Below are positions 54,032-62,751 of a stretch of DNA of 64,000 nt, in pieces (positions within the stretch are counted from its first letter, which is position 1; every line of letters begins with the position of its first letter). The translations under genes were made by a program, and so were the position numbers. This DNA is from an uncultured Acetatifactor sp. Lineage in GTDB: Bacteria > Bacillota > Clostridia > Lachnospirales > Lachnospiraceae. A model generated the notes under the pieces. The model was not told the DNA's origin, did no database searches, and saw nothing but the letters and a program-made list of their open reading frames with translations. The DNA is taken from NCBI GenBank assembly GCA_910586485.1, contig CAJUIA010000008.1:1-64000 (forward strand), written 5' to 3'.

Positions 54032-54928
54032 ATGATAAACGGAATTATCATTATTGACAAAGAGCCGGGATTTACCTCTCATGATGTGGTGGCAAAGCTG
54101 CGGGGAATCTGCGGACAGAAAAAAATAGGGCATACCGGCACCCTTGATCCCATGGCGACAGGGGTGCTTCCCGTGTGTCTGGGCAGCGGCACCAGGCTGT
54201 GTGACCTGCTGGCCGACAGAGATAAGGAATATGTGACAGAGCTTTTGCTGGGCGTGGCGACGGATACCCAGGATCTTACGGGCAGGGTGCTGGCGGAGAA
54301 GCCTGTAGAGGTGGATGCGGATCAGGTGCGGACGGTTTGCGAGAGCTTTCTGGGAGATTATGAGCAGGTCCCTCCCATGTATTCCGCCCTGAAGGTGGAT
54401 GGTAAAAGGCTCTATGAGCTTGCCAGAGCCGGCAGGGAGGTAGAGCGGAAGGCAAGGACGGTAAAGATCACGGAGCTGGAGATTTTGGAGTGCAGTCTGC
54501 CGGTGGTCAGGATGCGGGTGGTCTGCTCCAAGGGTACTTATATCAGGACGCTGTGTGCGGACATTGGCAGGAAGCTTGGCTGCGGCGGAACCATGAAGAG
54601 CCTGCGGCGGACCAGGGTGGGGAAATTTAAGCTGGAGGGTGCGATGACTCTGAACGAGCTGCAGCAGCTTAAAAATCAGGATCGGTTGACGGAGGCCGTT
54701 TTGCCGGTTGACAGCGTGTTTGAAAATTGTCCGGCGCTGCATGTCAGTGCGGAGAATCAGCGTCTTCTGGATAACGGGAATGCCATTTACCCTGGCCAGA
54801 CCCTGGAAAATATCTGTTACGAGCCGGGGCAATGGGTTTGCTTTTACTGGGAGGATGGCAGTTTTGGCGGTATTTATGCCTATGATGGACAAAAACAGTG
54901 GTACAGGCCGGTGAAAATGTTTCTGTGA
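54032..54928 (+). CDS. truB: tRNA pseudouridine(55) synthase TruB
   Basis: 298 residues from ATG 54032 (AGAGGAATT upstream). Catalytic Asp motif GHTGTLDPMATGVLP, plus YSALKVDGKRLYELAR and SKGTYIRTLCADIG. It makes pseudouridine 55 in the T-loop of tRNAs. Normal length and position. Confidence 0.97.
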   Translation: MINGIIIIDKEPGFTSHDVVAKLRGICGQKKIGHTGTLDPMATGVLPVCLGSGTRLCDLLADRDKEYVTELLLGVATDTQDLTGRVLAEKPVEVDADQVRTVCESFLGDYEQVPPMYSALKVDGKRLYELARAGREVERKARTVKITELEILECSLPVVRMRVVCSKGTYIRTLCADIGRKLGCGGTMKSLRRTRVGKFKLEGAMTLNELQQLKNQDRLTEAVLPVDSVFENCPALHVSAENQRLLDNGNAIYPGQTLENICYEPGQWVCFYWEDGSFGGIYAYDGQKQWYRPVKMFL

Positions 54929-54988
54929 AGGGCGTAGGGGATCTGCGGGCAAGCGGCATGTTTTTCCTTGATGGAGGAATGGATCGTT

Positions 54989-55909
54989 ATGGAGATTATC
55001 AGCAATACAACGGATTTTTACCTGGAAAAAGAAACGGCGGTGGCAATCGGTAAATTTGACGGAGTGCATATCGGCCACAGGAGGCTTTTGGAAGAAATTT
55101 TATCCTGCAGGCGCAAAGGGATGGCAGCGTGCGTTTTTACCTTTGATCCGGCCCCTGCGGTGCTGCTTGGGCAGTCTGACGGCCTGGAGCTGACCACCAG
55201 GGAAGAAAAACGACTGTTATTTGAGCGTATGAACGTGGATATACTGATTGAATTTCCAATGACCATGGAAACGGCGGCGATTTCTCCGGATGAGTTTATT
55301 CGCGAGATTCTGGTGAAGCGCATGAATACCCGGTTTATTGCTGCGGGGAACGATCTGTCTTTTGGGGCAGGGGGCGCCGGAAATGCGGAGCTTCTGCGAA
55401 GACTGGGGCCGGAGCTGGATTTTAGGGTGAAGACCATCAAGAAGGCGTGCATGGAAGGGGTAGAGGTCAGCTCTACCTATCTTAGGAGTAAGATCGAGAG
55501 CGGGGATCTTGTACTGGCTGAAAAGCTGATGGGTATGCCTTACATGGTGGCGGGAAGAGTGGTGGAGGGCATGCACATCGGCAGGACCCTGGGGTTTCCC
55601 ACCGTCAATATACTTCCGGGACCGGATAAGCTTCTGCCGCCGGCAGGGGTATATTATTCCAGTGTGCGGACGGGGGGCAGGACCTATCGGGCCTTAAGCA
55701 ATGTAGGATGCAAGCCCACGGTGACGGATCAGGGTATTACGGGAATAGAGTCTTATCTGTATCATTTTAACAGAGAGATCTACGGCGAGGACATTGAAGT
55801 TTATCTGCACGCCTTCCGCAGGCCGGAGCGGCAGTTTGATGACATAGAGGCCCTGCGGTGCCAGCTGGAAGAGGATATTGTGGCAGGAGAAAGATGGCGT
55901 GCCTTTTAA
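54989..55909 (+). CDS. ribF: Bifunctional riboflavin kinase / FAD synthetase
   Basis: 306 residues from ATG 54989. N-terminal adenylyltransferase with VAIGKFDGVHIGHRRLL and FDPAPA; C-terminal riboflavin kinase with IGRTLGFPTVNI and ESYLYHFNREIYGEDIEV. Converts riboflavin to FMN and FAD. Last gene of the rimP operon; the start codon is 10 nt beyond GGAGGA. Confidence 0.96.
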   Translation: MEIISNTTDFYLEKETAVAIGKFDGVHIGHRRLLEEILSCRRKGMAACVFTFDPAPAVLLGQSDGLELTTREEKRLLFERMNVDILIEFPMTMETAAISPDEFIREILVKRMNTRFIAAGNDLSFGAGGAGNAELLRRLGPELDFRVKTIKKACMEGVEVSSTYLRSKIESGDLVLAEKLMGMPYMVAGRVVEGMHIGRTLGFPTVNILPGPDKLLPPAGVYYSSVRTGGRTYRALSNVGCKPTVTDQGITGIESYLYHFNREIYGEDIEVYLHAFRRPERQFDDIEALRCQLEEDIVAGERWRAF

Positions 55910-55945
55910 GACGTCGGCAAACAGTACGTGAGAGGATAAAACGGT

Positions 55946-57592
55946 ATGAATGCAAGCATAATTTTGTCAATGGCAGGCGGTTTGGGACTTTTCCTTTTTG
56001 GAATGCGCGTTATGAGCGATTCCATCGAGAAGGTGGCCGGAGCCAAGCTGCGGCGTATTCTGGAGATTTTTACCACGAATCGCTTTACCGGTCTTTTGGT
56101 GGGTATTGTGTTTACCGGCATTATTCAGTCATCCTCAGCATGTACCGCCATGGTGGTAAGCTTTGTAAATGCGGGACTGATGAACATACATCAGGCAGCA
56201 GGCGTTATTTTCGGTGCCAACATCGGTACCACCGTCACGTCGCTGCTGGTATCCTTTAATTTTTCTGCCCTGGCTCCTGTGATTCTGCTGACAGGGGTGT
56301 TGATGGTGATGTTTATTAAAAAGGAAAAGGTAAAAAAATTCGGCGACATCATCATCGGCTTTGGCGTGTTGTTTTTGGGAATCAGCACCATGTCCGCATC
56401 TATGGCGGGGATGAAGGATGTGCCGGAGATCGTGAATCTCCTGGCTTCCCTGAAAAATCCCTTTATGGCTACGCTTGTAGGACTGGTGCTTACCGCTGTG
56501 ATTCAAAGCTCTTCCGTAACGGTCAGTATTGCGCTGCTTTTGGCAAATCAGGATCTGCTTTCCTTAGATATTACATTATATATTATTTTAGGCTGCAATA
56601 TTGGCGCCTGCGGAACGGCCCTTCTTACCTCTTTGGCGGGGAAGAAGGATGCCAAGCGGACGGCGTTGATTCATTTTTGGTTTAATGTAATCGGTACGGT
56701 GATTTTATATGTGGTCCTTTTTATAGCGGAGGATCAGGTGATGAAGCTGATCTGGGCGATTTCCAGCGACAATGGGCGCTTTGTGGCGAATGCCCATATC
56801 CTGATAAAGGTCTTCCAGGTGATTGTGCTGTTCCCCTTTGAACGGTGGATTGTGAAGCTGTCCTGTGCCTGTGTGCCTGGTACGGACAAGAAGGTGGGCT
56901 ACAGGGAGAGCTATCAGTTAAAATACATCGGTGACAAGGTGGTGTTTAATCCCGCTACGGCAGTGGTGGAGGTGATCAAGGAGCTGGACCGCATGGCTTC
57001 TTTGGCAAATGAGAACTTAAACCGGGCCATGAATGCGCTGATTACCCTGGATGAAGAGGACATTCAAGAGGTTTACGAGGTGGAGAAAAACATCGACTTC
57101 CTGAACCATGCAATTACGGATTATCTGGTGAAAATCAACCAGACCACCCTGCCCATTGAAGACCTGAAAAGCATTGGCGCCCTGTTCCACGTGGTGAATG
57201 ATATTGAGAGGATCGGCGATCATGCGGAGAATGTGGCGGACGCTGCGCTTCAGCGAAAGGAGAGTGGGAGTTCTTTCAGCAGGGAGGCTCAGAGGGAAAT
57301 GGGAGAAATGCTGGATATGGTGAATCGGCTGATCCAGTATTCCATAGATATGTTTGTCAAGGGTGATGAGACGCATATGGAGGAAGTAAAGGGCCTGGAG
57401 GACAGGGTGGACGAGAAAGAAAAGCTGCTGCAGAAATCCCATATACAGCGTCTGACAAGGGGAGAATGCACACCGGAGGCCGGTATGATCTTTTCCGATG
57501 TGGTATCCGGGCTGGAGAGGGTCGCGGACCACGCCATGAATATTGCATTTGCCATTATTGACGCCGAAAAAGAAGCAGAGGAAGCAATATAA
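55946..57592 (+). CDS. Na/Pi cotransporter family protein with PhoU-like domain
   Basis: 548 residues. Two repeated Na/Pi transporter units (~5-145 and ~165-300), each with the QSSS motif (GIIQSSSACTAM; AVIQSSSVTVS), make the membrane domain. The C-terminal ~210 residues are a helical PhoU-like domain (VNDIERIGDHAENVADAAL; VADHAMNIAFA). It probably imports phosphate with sodium or handles phosphate sensing. It lies 36 bp after ribF, possibly as an operon extension. A palindromic element follows. Confidence 0.93.
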   Translation: MNASIILSMAGGLGLFLFGMRVMSDSIEKVAGAKLRRILEIFTTNRFTGLLVGIVFTGIIQSSSACTAMVVSFVNAGLMNIHQAAGVIFGANIGTTVTSLLVSFNFSALAPVILLTGVLMVMFIKKEKVKKFGDIIIGFGVLFLGISTMSASMAGMKDVPEIVNLLASLKNPFMATLVGLVLTAVIQSSSVTVSIALLLANQDLLSLDITLYIILGCNIGACGTALLTSLAGKKDAKRTALIHFWFNVIGTVILYVVLFIAEDQVMKLIWAISSDNGRFVANAHILIKVFQVIVLFPFERWIVKLSCACVPGTDKKVGYRESYQLKYIGDKVVFNPATAVVEVIKELDRMASLANENLNRAMNALITLDEEDIQEVYEVEKNIDFLNHAITDYLVKINQTTLPIEDLKSIGALFHVVNDIERIGDHAENVADAALQRKESGSSFSREAQREMGEMLDMVNRLIQYSIDMFVKGDETHMEEVKGLEDRVDEKEKLLQKSHIQRLTRGECTPEAGMIFSDVVSGLERVADHAMNIAFAIIDAEKEAEEAI

Positions 57593-57618
57593 TATTGCTC
57601 GCAATATAATTGCCCTCA

Positions 57619-57810
57619 ACAGCCTTGCGATAATCTGACGGCGACAGCCGGTCGTCATTCTCATTCGGACACACTTGCGTTTGGGGCTCGACGTAACGGT
57701 ACCTAAGCAAGCACAGTACGCTTGCCAAGTACCGACGTCTCGCACAGTCCTCATTGAGAACAACGGCCGGCTGTCACCTGTTACTCGATTACGGGGTGTC
57801 TGAACGGTAA
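57619..57810. repeat. Palindromic element, copy 2 (opposite orientation)
   Basis: Strongly similar to the reverse complement of copy 1: the conserved core runs from CATTCTCATTCGGACAC through AAGCAAGCAC to CACAGTCCTCATTGAG. The right end GTCTGAACGGTAA is a degenerate terminal repeat; the left end has decayed. It occupies most of the 345-bp gap between the Na/Pi gene and the NlpC/P60 gene, the remainder holding a promoter. Confidence 0.75.
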
Positions 57811-57842
57811 TTAATTGCCCGCAAATTAATTCCTTAAAATAG

Positions 57843-57871
57843 TTGACAGAATGCGGATTAGGTCGTATAAT
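57843..57871 (+). promoter_or_regulatory. Promoter of the NlpC/P60 gene
   Basis: Consensus TTGACA (57843-57848) and TATAAT (57866-57871) with a 17-bp spacer. Confidence 0.85.
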
Positions 57872-57937
57872 CTGACTTAGATGTAATAATTTTGTAACAT
57901 ATCTGTAAACAACTATTCAAATTTGAGGAAGATACCA

Positions 57938-58984
57938 ATGAATCTTTTGAAGCATAAGTATGGTAAAGCAGTGGGAATTGTCTCTGCCGGATTGGTTTTT
58001 GCAATGTGTATGGAGCCCCTGCATGTTCTGGCGGAAGAAGGAGGGGTTATGCCGTCGGCAGGCATTGCATCCGTTTTGGAGGCAAGGCTGTCCACGGAAG
58101 AGTATATTGAAGCGGCACAGCAGGCACAGGGCGCTTCCTGGGGATATACCAATATCGGCATTGCCGATGTGGAGAGCGGCAACCTGAATGTTCGTGAGAC
58201 TCCCTCCACCAGCGGTAAGCTGGTAGGAAAGATGCCTAAGCATTCGGCCTGTGAGGTATTGGAAACTACCGAGGACGGCTGGGCACATATCACCTCCGGA
58301 GAGGTGGAAGGCTATGTAAGCCTTGATTATCTGTTGACGGGGCCGGATGCCAAGCTGAAGGCGAACGAGATTGTCTGTACCGTGGCGGTTGCCAATGTGG
58401 ACGGACTGAACGTGAGGGATCAGGCAAGTACGGACAGTGCGGTACTGACCCAGGTGCCTCAGGGAGAAGAGCTGGAATATGTGGAGACGCTCGATGGATG
58501 GATCAAGGTGTCCATTGACGGCGAAGAGGCATATGTGTCTGCGGAGTATGTCACGGTGAAGGACAGGCTGGACACGGCGGTTACCATGACGGAGCTTCTG
58601 TACGGCGCAGGCGTGTCCGATGTCAGGGTAGAGCTGGTGGAATATGCAAAGCAGTTTTTGGGGAACCGTTATGTCTGGGGCGGCACCAGCCTGACAAAGG
58701 GAGCCGACTGTTCGGGATTTGTACTCAGTGTATTTAAGAAATTCGGTGTAAAGCTGCCTCATCATTCCGGGTCCCAGGCAAATATGGGGAGAAAGATCAA
58801 GGCTTCAGAGCTTCAGCCCGGAGATCTGGTATTTTATGCAAACAGCTCCGGCACCATTAACCATGTGGCGCTGTATATTGGCGGCGGGCGCGTGATCCAT
58901 GCCAGCAGTCCCAAGAGCGGTATCAAGATCAGTAAATATAATTACCGCACACCGGTTAAGTGTGTCAGCATACTGCAGGATTAA
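57938..58984 (+). CDS. Secreted NlpC/P60 peptidoglycan hydrolase with two SH3b domains
   Basis: 348 residues from ATG 57938 (GAGGAAG upstream). Signal peptide of ~30 residues (GIVSAGLVFAMCMEPLHVLA). Two SH3b cell-wall-binding domains (~75-140 and ~150-210; NLNVRETPSTSGKLVGKMP and GLNVRDQASTDSAV). C-terminal NlpC/P60 domain with catalytic Cys in GADCSGFV, a histidine in INHVALYIGGGRVIH and a second in the same region. It cleaves stem peptides in the cell wall. Monocistronic, from a near-consensus promoter. Confidence 0.95.
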   Translation: MNLLKHKYGKAVGIVSAGLVFAMCMEPLHVLAEEGGVMPSAGIASVLEARLSTEEYIEAAQQAQGASWGYTNIGIADVESGNLNVRETPSTSGKLVGKMPKHSACEVLETTEDGWAHITSGEVEGYVSLDYLLTGPDAKLKANEIVCTVAVANVDGLNVRDQASTDSAVLTQVPQGEELEYVETLDGWIKVSIDGEEAYVSAEYVTVKDRLDTAVTMTELLYGAGVSDVRVELVEYAKQFLGNRYVWGGTSLTKGADCSGFVLSVFKKFGVKLPHHSGSQANMGRKIKASELQPGDLVFYANSSGTINHVALYIGGGRVIHASSPKSGIKISKYNYRTPVKCVSILQD

Positions 58985-58990
58985 AGGGAG

Positions 58991-59062
58991 TGACAGTTTA
59001 GTCCCTAACAAGTTGACGGCGACAGCCGCCCGTTACTTGATTACGAGCGGCTGAACTGCTAC
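58991..59062. repeat. Palindromic element, copy 3 (internally deleted)
   Basis: About 72 bp: GACAGTTTAGTCCC at the left, GACGGCGACAGCCGCCCGTTAC in the middle (over-long identity is not implied) and CGGCTGAACTGCT at the right. It corresponds to the two ends of copies 1 and 2 joined without the centre. The 376-bp gap before infC also contains the promoter and L20 leader. Confidence 0.55.
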
Positions 59063-59138
59063 GAACTGTTATCAAGATAAGTTAGGAATATATCACAAAT
59101 AAGTTAAAAAAAGATAAGTATTTGAAATAAAAAAGTTG

Positions 59139-59167
59139 TTGACAAAGGTGAGCATGTGTGTTAATCT
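59139..59167 (+). promoter_or_regulatory. infC operon promoter
   Basis: TTGACA (59139-59144), a 17-bp spacer and TAATCT (59162-59167). Confidence 0.75.
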
Positions 59168-59171
59168 AATA

Positions 59172-59345
59172 TAGCATGTGAAGAAAACATGCCAGCAAGC
59201 AGAGTATCCACTCTCACCTTACGGCAATCGGGCCGGTAAGCGTTCAGATCAGATCTTATGTGGTTTTTAGTGTGCGAAAGTGCGGAAAGCCATGGAGAAG
59301 TGAGTTTAAGTGGATAGTTATGCTGTCCACTTTTATTTTTTTCTT
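59172..59345 (+). promoter_or_regulatory. L20-type leader with attenuator
   Basis: A ~170-nt structured leader in front of infC-rpmI-rplT, with the GCAGAGTATCCACTCTCACC segment typical in my memory of Firmicutes L20 leaders. It ends in an intrinsic terminator: AAGTGGATAG (59309-59318) pairs with CTGTCCACTT (59323-59332), followed by a T-rich run. In Bacillus, ribosomal protein L20 binds such a leader to terminate early. The same is expected here, as L20 is encoded in the operon. Confidence 0.75.
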
Positions 59346-59360
59346 ATGGAGGGTACGACC

Positions 59361-59867
59361 ATTAGCGATTTAATGATTAACGAGCAGATTAGGGACAAAG
59401 AGATACGCCTGATCGGTGAGAACGGCGAGCAGCTGGGGATCATGTCCTCGCGGGACGCTCTGAAGATGGCGGAGGATGCAGGACTTGACCTTGTTAAGAT
59501 TGCGCCTGCAGCAAAGCCTCCCGTATGCAAGATTGTGGATTACGGTAAGTTTAAGTATGAACAGGTAAGGAAGGAAAAGGAGGCCAGGAAAAAGCAAAGG
59601 GTCATCGAGATCAAAGAGATCCGGCTGTCTCCTAACATTGATACGAATGATCTGAACACTAAGATCAATGCGGCAAGAAAGTTTTTGACCAAAGGCGACA
59701 GAGTAAAGGTGACGCTTCGCTTTCGGGGCCGTGAGATGGCGCACATGAATAACAGCAGGCATATTTTGGACGATTTTGCCGAGAGCCTGTCCGATATTTC
59801 GGTGATGGAAAAAGCTCCCAAGGTAGAAGGCAGGAGCATGACGATGTTTTTAACTGAAAAGCGCTAG
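59361..59867 (+). CDS. infC: Translation initiation factor IF-3 (AUU start)
   Basis: 168 residues from ATT 59361, 7 nt after GGAGGG; the ATG at 59346 contains that ribosome site and a GTG at 59310 lies in the attenuator stem. It begins ISDLMINEQIRDKEIRLIG and has KIVDYGKFKYEQ and KEIRLSPNIDTNDL. An AUU start is the classic infC signal, letting IF-3 repress its own translation by rejecting non-canonical initiation codons. It prevents premature 70S formation. Co-transcribed with rpmI and rplT. Confidence 0.92.
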   Translation: MSDLMINEQIRDKEIRLIGENGEQLGIMSSRDALKMAEDAGLDLVKIAPAAKPPVCKIVDYGKFKYEQVRKEKEARKKQRVIEIKEIRLSPNIDTNDLNTKINAARKFLTKGDRVKVTLRFRGREMAHMNNSRHILDDFAESLSDISVMEKAPKVEGRSMTMFLTEKR

Positions 59868-59929
59868 TGTAGTGTACGCTGGTTAGCAAAAGTTAAAATA
59901 GATTAATTTAAGTTTAGGAGGAATATGTT

Positions 59930-60127
59930 ATGCCCAAGATGAAGACAAGCAGATCGGCTGCAAAGCGTTTTAAACTGACAGGAACGGGTAAGTTGAAGAG
60001 AAATAAGGCTTACAAGCGCCATATCTTGACGAAGAAGACTGCGAAGAATAAGCGTAATCTGAGAAAGCCGACTATGACGGATGAAACAAACGTAAAGAAT
60101 ATGAAGAAGATTTTACCTTATTTATAA
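59930..60127 (+). CDS. rpmI: 50S ribosomal protein L35
   Basis: 65 residues, standard length. [19 protein letters not shown] and [14 protein letters not shown] are family hallmarks. AGGAGGAATATGTT precedes the ATG. Middle gene of infC-rpmI-rplT. Confidence 0.98.
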   Translation: MPKMKTSRSAAKRFKLTGTGKLKRNKAYKRHILTKKTAKNKRNLRKPTMTDETNVKNMKKILPYL

Positions 60128-60152
60128 GCAGGATTAAGGAGGAAGAGAAGAC

Positions 60153-60509
60153 ATGGCAAGAATCAAAGGCGGCATGAATGCCAAGAAGAAGCATAATAGA
60201 GTTTTAAAGCTTGCAAAGGGCTATAGAGGGGCAAGAAGCAAGCAGTACAGAGTAGCAAAGCAGGCGGTAATGAGAGCGCTGGCCAGCTCTTATGCAGGCA
60301 GAAAAGAGAAGAAGCGTCAGTTCAGACAGCTTTGGATCGCGAGAATCAATGCGGCAGCAAGGATCAACGGCCTTTCCTACAGCAGGTTTATGTATGGCCT
60401 CAAGCTTGCAGGAGTTGATATTAACAGAAAGATGCTGGCTGAGATGGCAGTCAACGATGCGGAGGGCTTCAAGACTCTGGCAGAGCTGGCTAAGTCCAAG
60501 GTAGCATAA
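60153..60509 (+). CDS. rplT: 50S ribosomal protein L20
   Basis: 118 residues, standard length. [20 protein letters not shown] and [17 protein letters not shown] at the N-terminus, [24 protein letters not shown] centre and [16 protein letters not shown] at the end. It binds 23S rRNA early in assembly and is the expected autogenous repressor of the operon through the L20 leader. AGGAGGAAG precedes the ATG. Confidence 0.98.
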   Translation: MARIKGGMNAKKKHNRVLKLAKGYRGARSKQYRVAKQAVMRALASSYAGRKEKKRQFRQLWIARINAAARINGLSYSRFMYGLKLAGVDINRKMLAEMAVNDAEGFKTLAELAKSKVA

Positions 60510-60527
60510 GAATACGGAATTCATCAG

Positions 60528-60555
60528 CCCGGCGGATAAATCTGCCGGGATTGCT
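60528..60555 (+). terminator. Probable terminator after rplT
   Basis: CCCGGCGGA (60528-60536) pairs with TCTGCCGGG (60541-60549), followed by a short, interrupted T-rich stretch. Weak, but well placed. Confidence 0.6.
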
Positions 60556-60638
60556 TTTGCAGGGGAAAATAGTGAATCCGCGATTTTAGTAAATGCACCA
60601 TGCCTTGTAAACTGTGGCACGGAGGAATGAGAGGAAAT

Positions 60639-61418
60639 ATGCTGATTTTTTTTGACATAGACGGAACACTGGTGGGTGCGGACGGGCGCATCATACCGGA
60701 CAGTGCCAAGAAGGCCATTCAGCAGGCCAGGGCAGGCGGGCATATCTGCATGATCAATACGGGCAGGACATTGGCCCTGGTGGGGAAGGAGATTACGGAG
60801 CAGACGGAATTTGACGGGCTGATCTTAGGCTGTGGGACTATGGTGCTTTACCGGGGAAAAACTTTGCTCCACAAGACCTTTTCGGTAGAAGAGTCCGCAA
60901 GTATTATCGAAGGCTTGTATCAATATGAGATTGATGCCTGCCTGGAGGGAAGTGAGAGTAATTACTGCGACAGTGAGGACAGATATTTTACAGAGGAATA
61001 CCGCAGGTTTATCAGCCGCTTCAAGGGCCTCGGCTATGGCAGCTTCGAGGAAGCGGCAGGCTGTTTTGATAAGTTTTACGCCTATGCTGACAGGGTGGAA
61101 AAAATGGAGGGCTTCCGCCGTGAATACGAAACCTGGCTGGACTTTGTGGACAGAAAAGGAGGCTATTTTGAAATCATGCCTAAGGGATTTTCCAAGGCCA
61201 GCGCCATAGAGTTTGTGGCAGGGACATTGGGAATTCCTTTGACGGAAACGGCGGCTATCGGAGACAGCAGTAATGACATTCCCATGATTGAGCGGGCTCA
61301 TGTCGGCATTGCCATGGGGAATGCCACGGAGGACGTTAAGGCTGCTGCCGATTATGTGAGTACGGACCTGACGGAAAGGGGAATTGAGAACGCGCTTAGA
61401 TGGCTGGGAGTGATTTAA
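60639..61418 (+). CDS. Cof-type HAD-superfamily phosphatase
   Basis: 259 residues from ATG 60639 (GAGAGGAAAT upstream; an ATG at 60627 is possible). HAD motifs: FFDIDGTLVG (nucleophile Asp), MINTGRTL, and the C-terminal GDSSNDIPMI metal-binding motif. A C2-type cap domain lies between. Cof proteins dephosphorylate sugar phosphates or nucleotide derivatives; the substrate is unknown. It lies between rplT and tRNA-Gly and is probably transcribed alone. Confidence 0.9.
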   Translation: MLIFFDIDGTLVGADGRIIPDSAKKAIQQARAGGHICMINTGRTLALVGKEITEQTEFDGLILGCGTMVLYRGKTLLHKTFSVEESASIIEGLYQYEIDACLEGSESNYCDSEDRYFTEEYRRFISRFKGLGYGSFEEAAGCFDKFYAYADRVEKMEGFRREYETWLDFVDRKGGYFEIMPKGFSKASAIEFVAGTLGIPLTETAAIGDSSNDIPMIERAHVGIAMGNATEDVKAAADYVSTDLTERGIENALRWLGVI

Positions 61419-61463
61419 AAATAAAATTGCTGAAAATAAAATTTGGGATTTGAAAAAATTTAC

Positions 61464-61492
61464 TGGATATATTATCAAAGGTATGCTATAAT
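61464..61492 (+). promoter_or_regulatory. Promoter of tRNA-Gly
   Basis: TATAAT (61487-61492) preceded at 17 bp by TGGATA (61464-61469), a weak -35. About 33 bp upstream of the tRNA 5' end. Confidence 0.5.
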
Positions 61493-61524
61493 AACTTTTG
61501 TTGAGGCAGATGCCTTGTGAACAG

Positions 61525-61595
61525 GCAGATGTAGTATATCGGTAGTACATCAGCTTCCCAAGCTGAGGAGGCGGGTTCGACTCCCGTCATCTGCT
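61525..61595 (+). tRNA. tRNA-Gly (anticodon CCC)
   Basis: 71 nt, with a 7-bp acceptor stem (GCAGATG/CATCTGC), discriminator T, D-arm with GGTAG, anticodon loop TTCCCAA (anticodon CCC) and T-arm with GGTTCGACT. The 3' CCA is not encoded. Confidence 0.96.
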
Positions 61596-61610
61596 TTACC
61601 GTGAACATCA

Positions 61611-61660
61611 AAGTGGCAGTTGAACACTGACTTTTCAGTGTGCAACTGCCATTTTAATGT
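61611..61660. terminator. Bidirectional terminator
   Basis: A 17-bp stem with one mismatch (61614-61630 with 61635-61651) and a 4-nt loop, with A-rich left and T-rich right flanks. It serves tRNA-Gly and the convergent lipoprotein gene. Confidence 0.85.
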
Positions 61661-61718
61661 TGTTTGCCCGATATACATATTTCTTTCTGCCTTTTCCGGA
61701 TTATGCCATGAAAGACTT

Positions 61719-62507
61719 TTAAAAATCCGAGCGATATTCCTGTATCCGTTTGTCAACATCGACTGCATGGAAATCCAGTTTATAGTCCAGGATTTGTATG
61801 GTGCCGAGTTGATTTGTGTCAAATACATATATTAGAATGGTGCCTATATTGGCATTATTTTCATAAATGTCAGACAGCTGTTCCCAGCAGGTGAGTAATT
61901 CACTGAGTTTCAGATTCACAATAATCTGCCGGCATAGTCCGAGGCCCTTTAGGGCGCTTATATCCATAGCAGCATATTTATCAATTCGAAGTTCATTGAG
62001 AATCGTTCCGTCTTCGCCAAATAAATATTCCAGCCCCTCAAGACTGGTAAGAAGCTCACAGTCATCCTGCCAGCTGCCAATCAATAAGCATTCCACGTAA
62101 TCCTGCTCTTTCAGGCTTTGAAATCCTTCCAGTATCCTGAGATCCGTAATGTTTATATTGTTCCGAAAGTCCAGATTACTGTCTGAAAAGCTTATGCGGG
62201 GCAGCCATTCAACATCTTCATCCCTTAGCAGGCTGAAATCGACAGTATGTATATTCGATAATTGCTCCTCAGTGAAGCTGTCGGTCTGTTCCAGTCCCAG
62301 CTCATTGCAGATCTGATAACAAATCTCCGGATTTGTAATGATTATGGTTCCCTGTTCGCTTAGCGGTTCCCCTTCAGAGCCGGGAGTATCCTTTTGGACT
62401 ATTGAAGGAACTGCTTCCGCCGGAGCTTCCTTTTCTGCACACGCAGTCAGTAGAAATGAAGATGTAAGGAAGATACACACCGGCGCGATTAATCTTTTTT
62501 TCATCAT
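61719..62507 (-). CDS. Lipoprotein of unknown function
   Basis: 262 residues from ATG 62507 (GGAGGT upstream on the minus strand; 62504 also possible). N-terminal lipoprotein signal: MMKKRLIAPVC, a hydrophobic core and lipobox LTAC, so it is anchored to the outer face of the membrane. The mature part has leucine-rich-like repeats (DLRILEGFQSL; LTSLEGLEYLF; ISALKGLGLC), suggesting a solenoid surface for binding. No named family. Located between tRNA-Gly and tRNA-Asn. Confidence 0.75.
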   Translation of the reverse strand: MMKKRLIAPVCIFLTSSFLLTACAEKEAPAEAVPSIVQKDTPGSEGEPLSEQGTIIITNPEICYQICNELGLEQTDSFTEEQLSNIHTVDFSLLRDEDVEWLPRISFSDSNLDFRNNINITDLRILEGFQSLKEQDYVECLLIGSWQDDCELLTSLEGLEYLFGEDGTILNELRIDKYAAMDISALKGLGLCRQIIVNLKLSELLTCWEQLSDIYENNANIGTILIYVFDTNQLGTIQILDYKLDFHAVDVDKRIQEYRSDF

Positions 62508-62537
62508 TTTACCTCCGATCCTGAATGCAATGCTTAA

Positions 62538-62609
62538 CTCCCCGAGTTGGGCTCGAACCAACAACCCCACGGTTAACAGCCGTGTGCTCTACCATTGAGC
62601 TATCGAGGA
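62538..62609 (-). tRNA. tRNA-Asn (anticodon GTT)
   Basis: 72 nt on the minus strand, acceptor stem TCCTCGA/TCGGGGA with one wobble pair, D-arm with GGTAGAGC, anticodon loop TGTTAAC (anticodon GTT), T-arm with GGTTCGAGCC, discriminator G. No encoded CCA. Confidence 0.96.
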
Positions 62610-62751
62610 TTATCTATTACAGCATAGTTCTTTCATGCTGATGTCAGGAAATGATTTCGATCAATAAGATAACCATATTTTTTCCAAATATTCACACAGT
62701 GCTTAAAAATTGCAATGCCCGAATATTGATTTACCTGGACGCGTGCATCTA

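Noticed and set aside
52946..55078. 710-codon open frame on the minus strand
   Set aside because: Fully antisense to rbfA, nrnA, truB and ribF, all of which have family motifs and ribosome sites; a by-product of codon bias.
59310..59360. Upstream GTG or ATG starts for infC
   Set aside because: The GTG is within the attenuator stem and the ATG contains the ribosome site; AUU at 59361 has ideal spacing and the family N-terminus.
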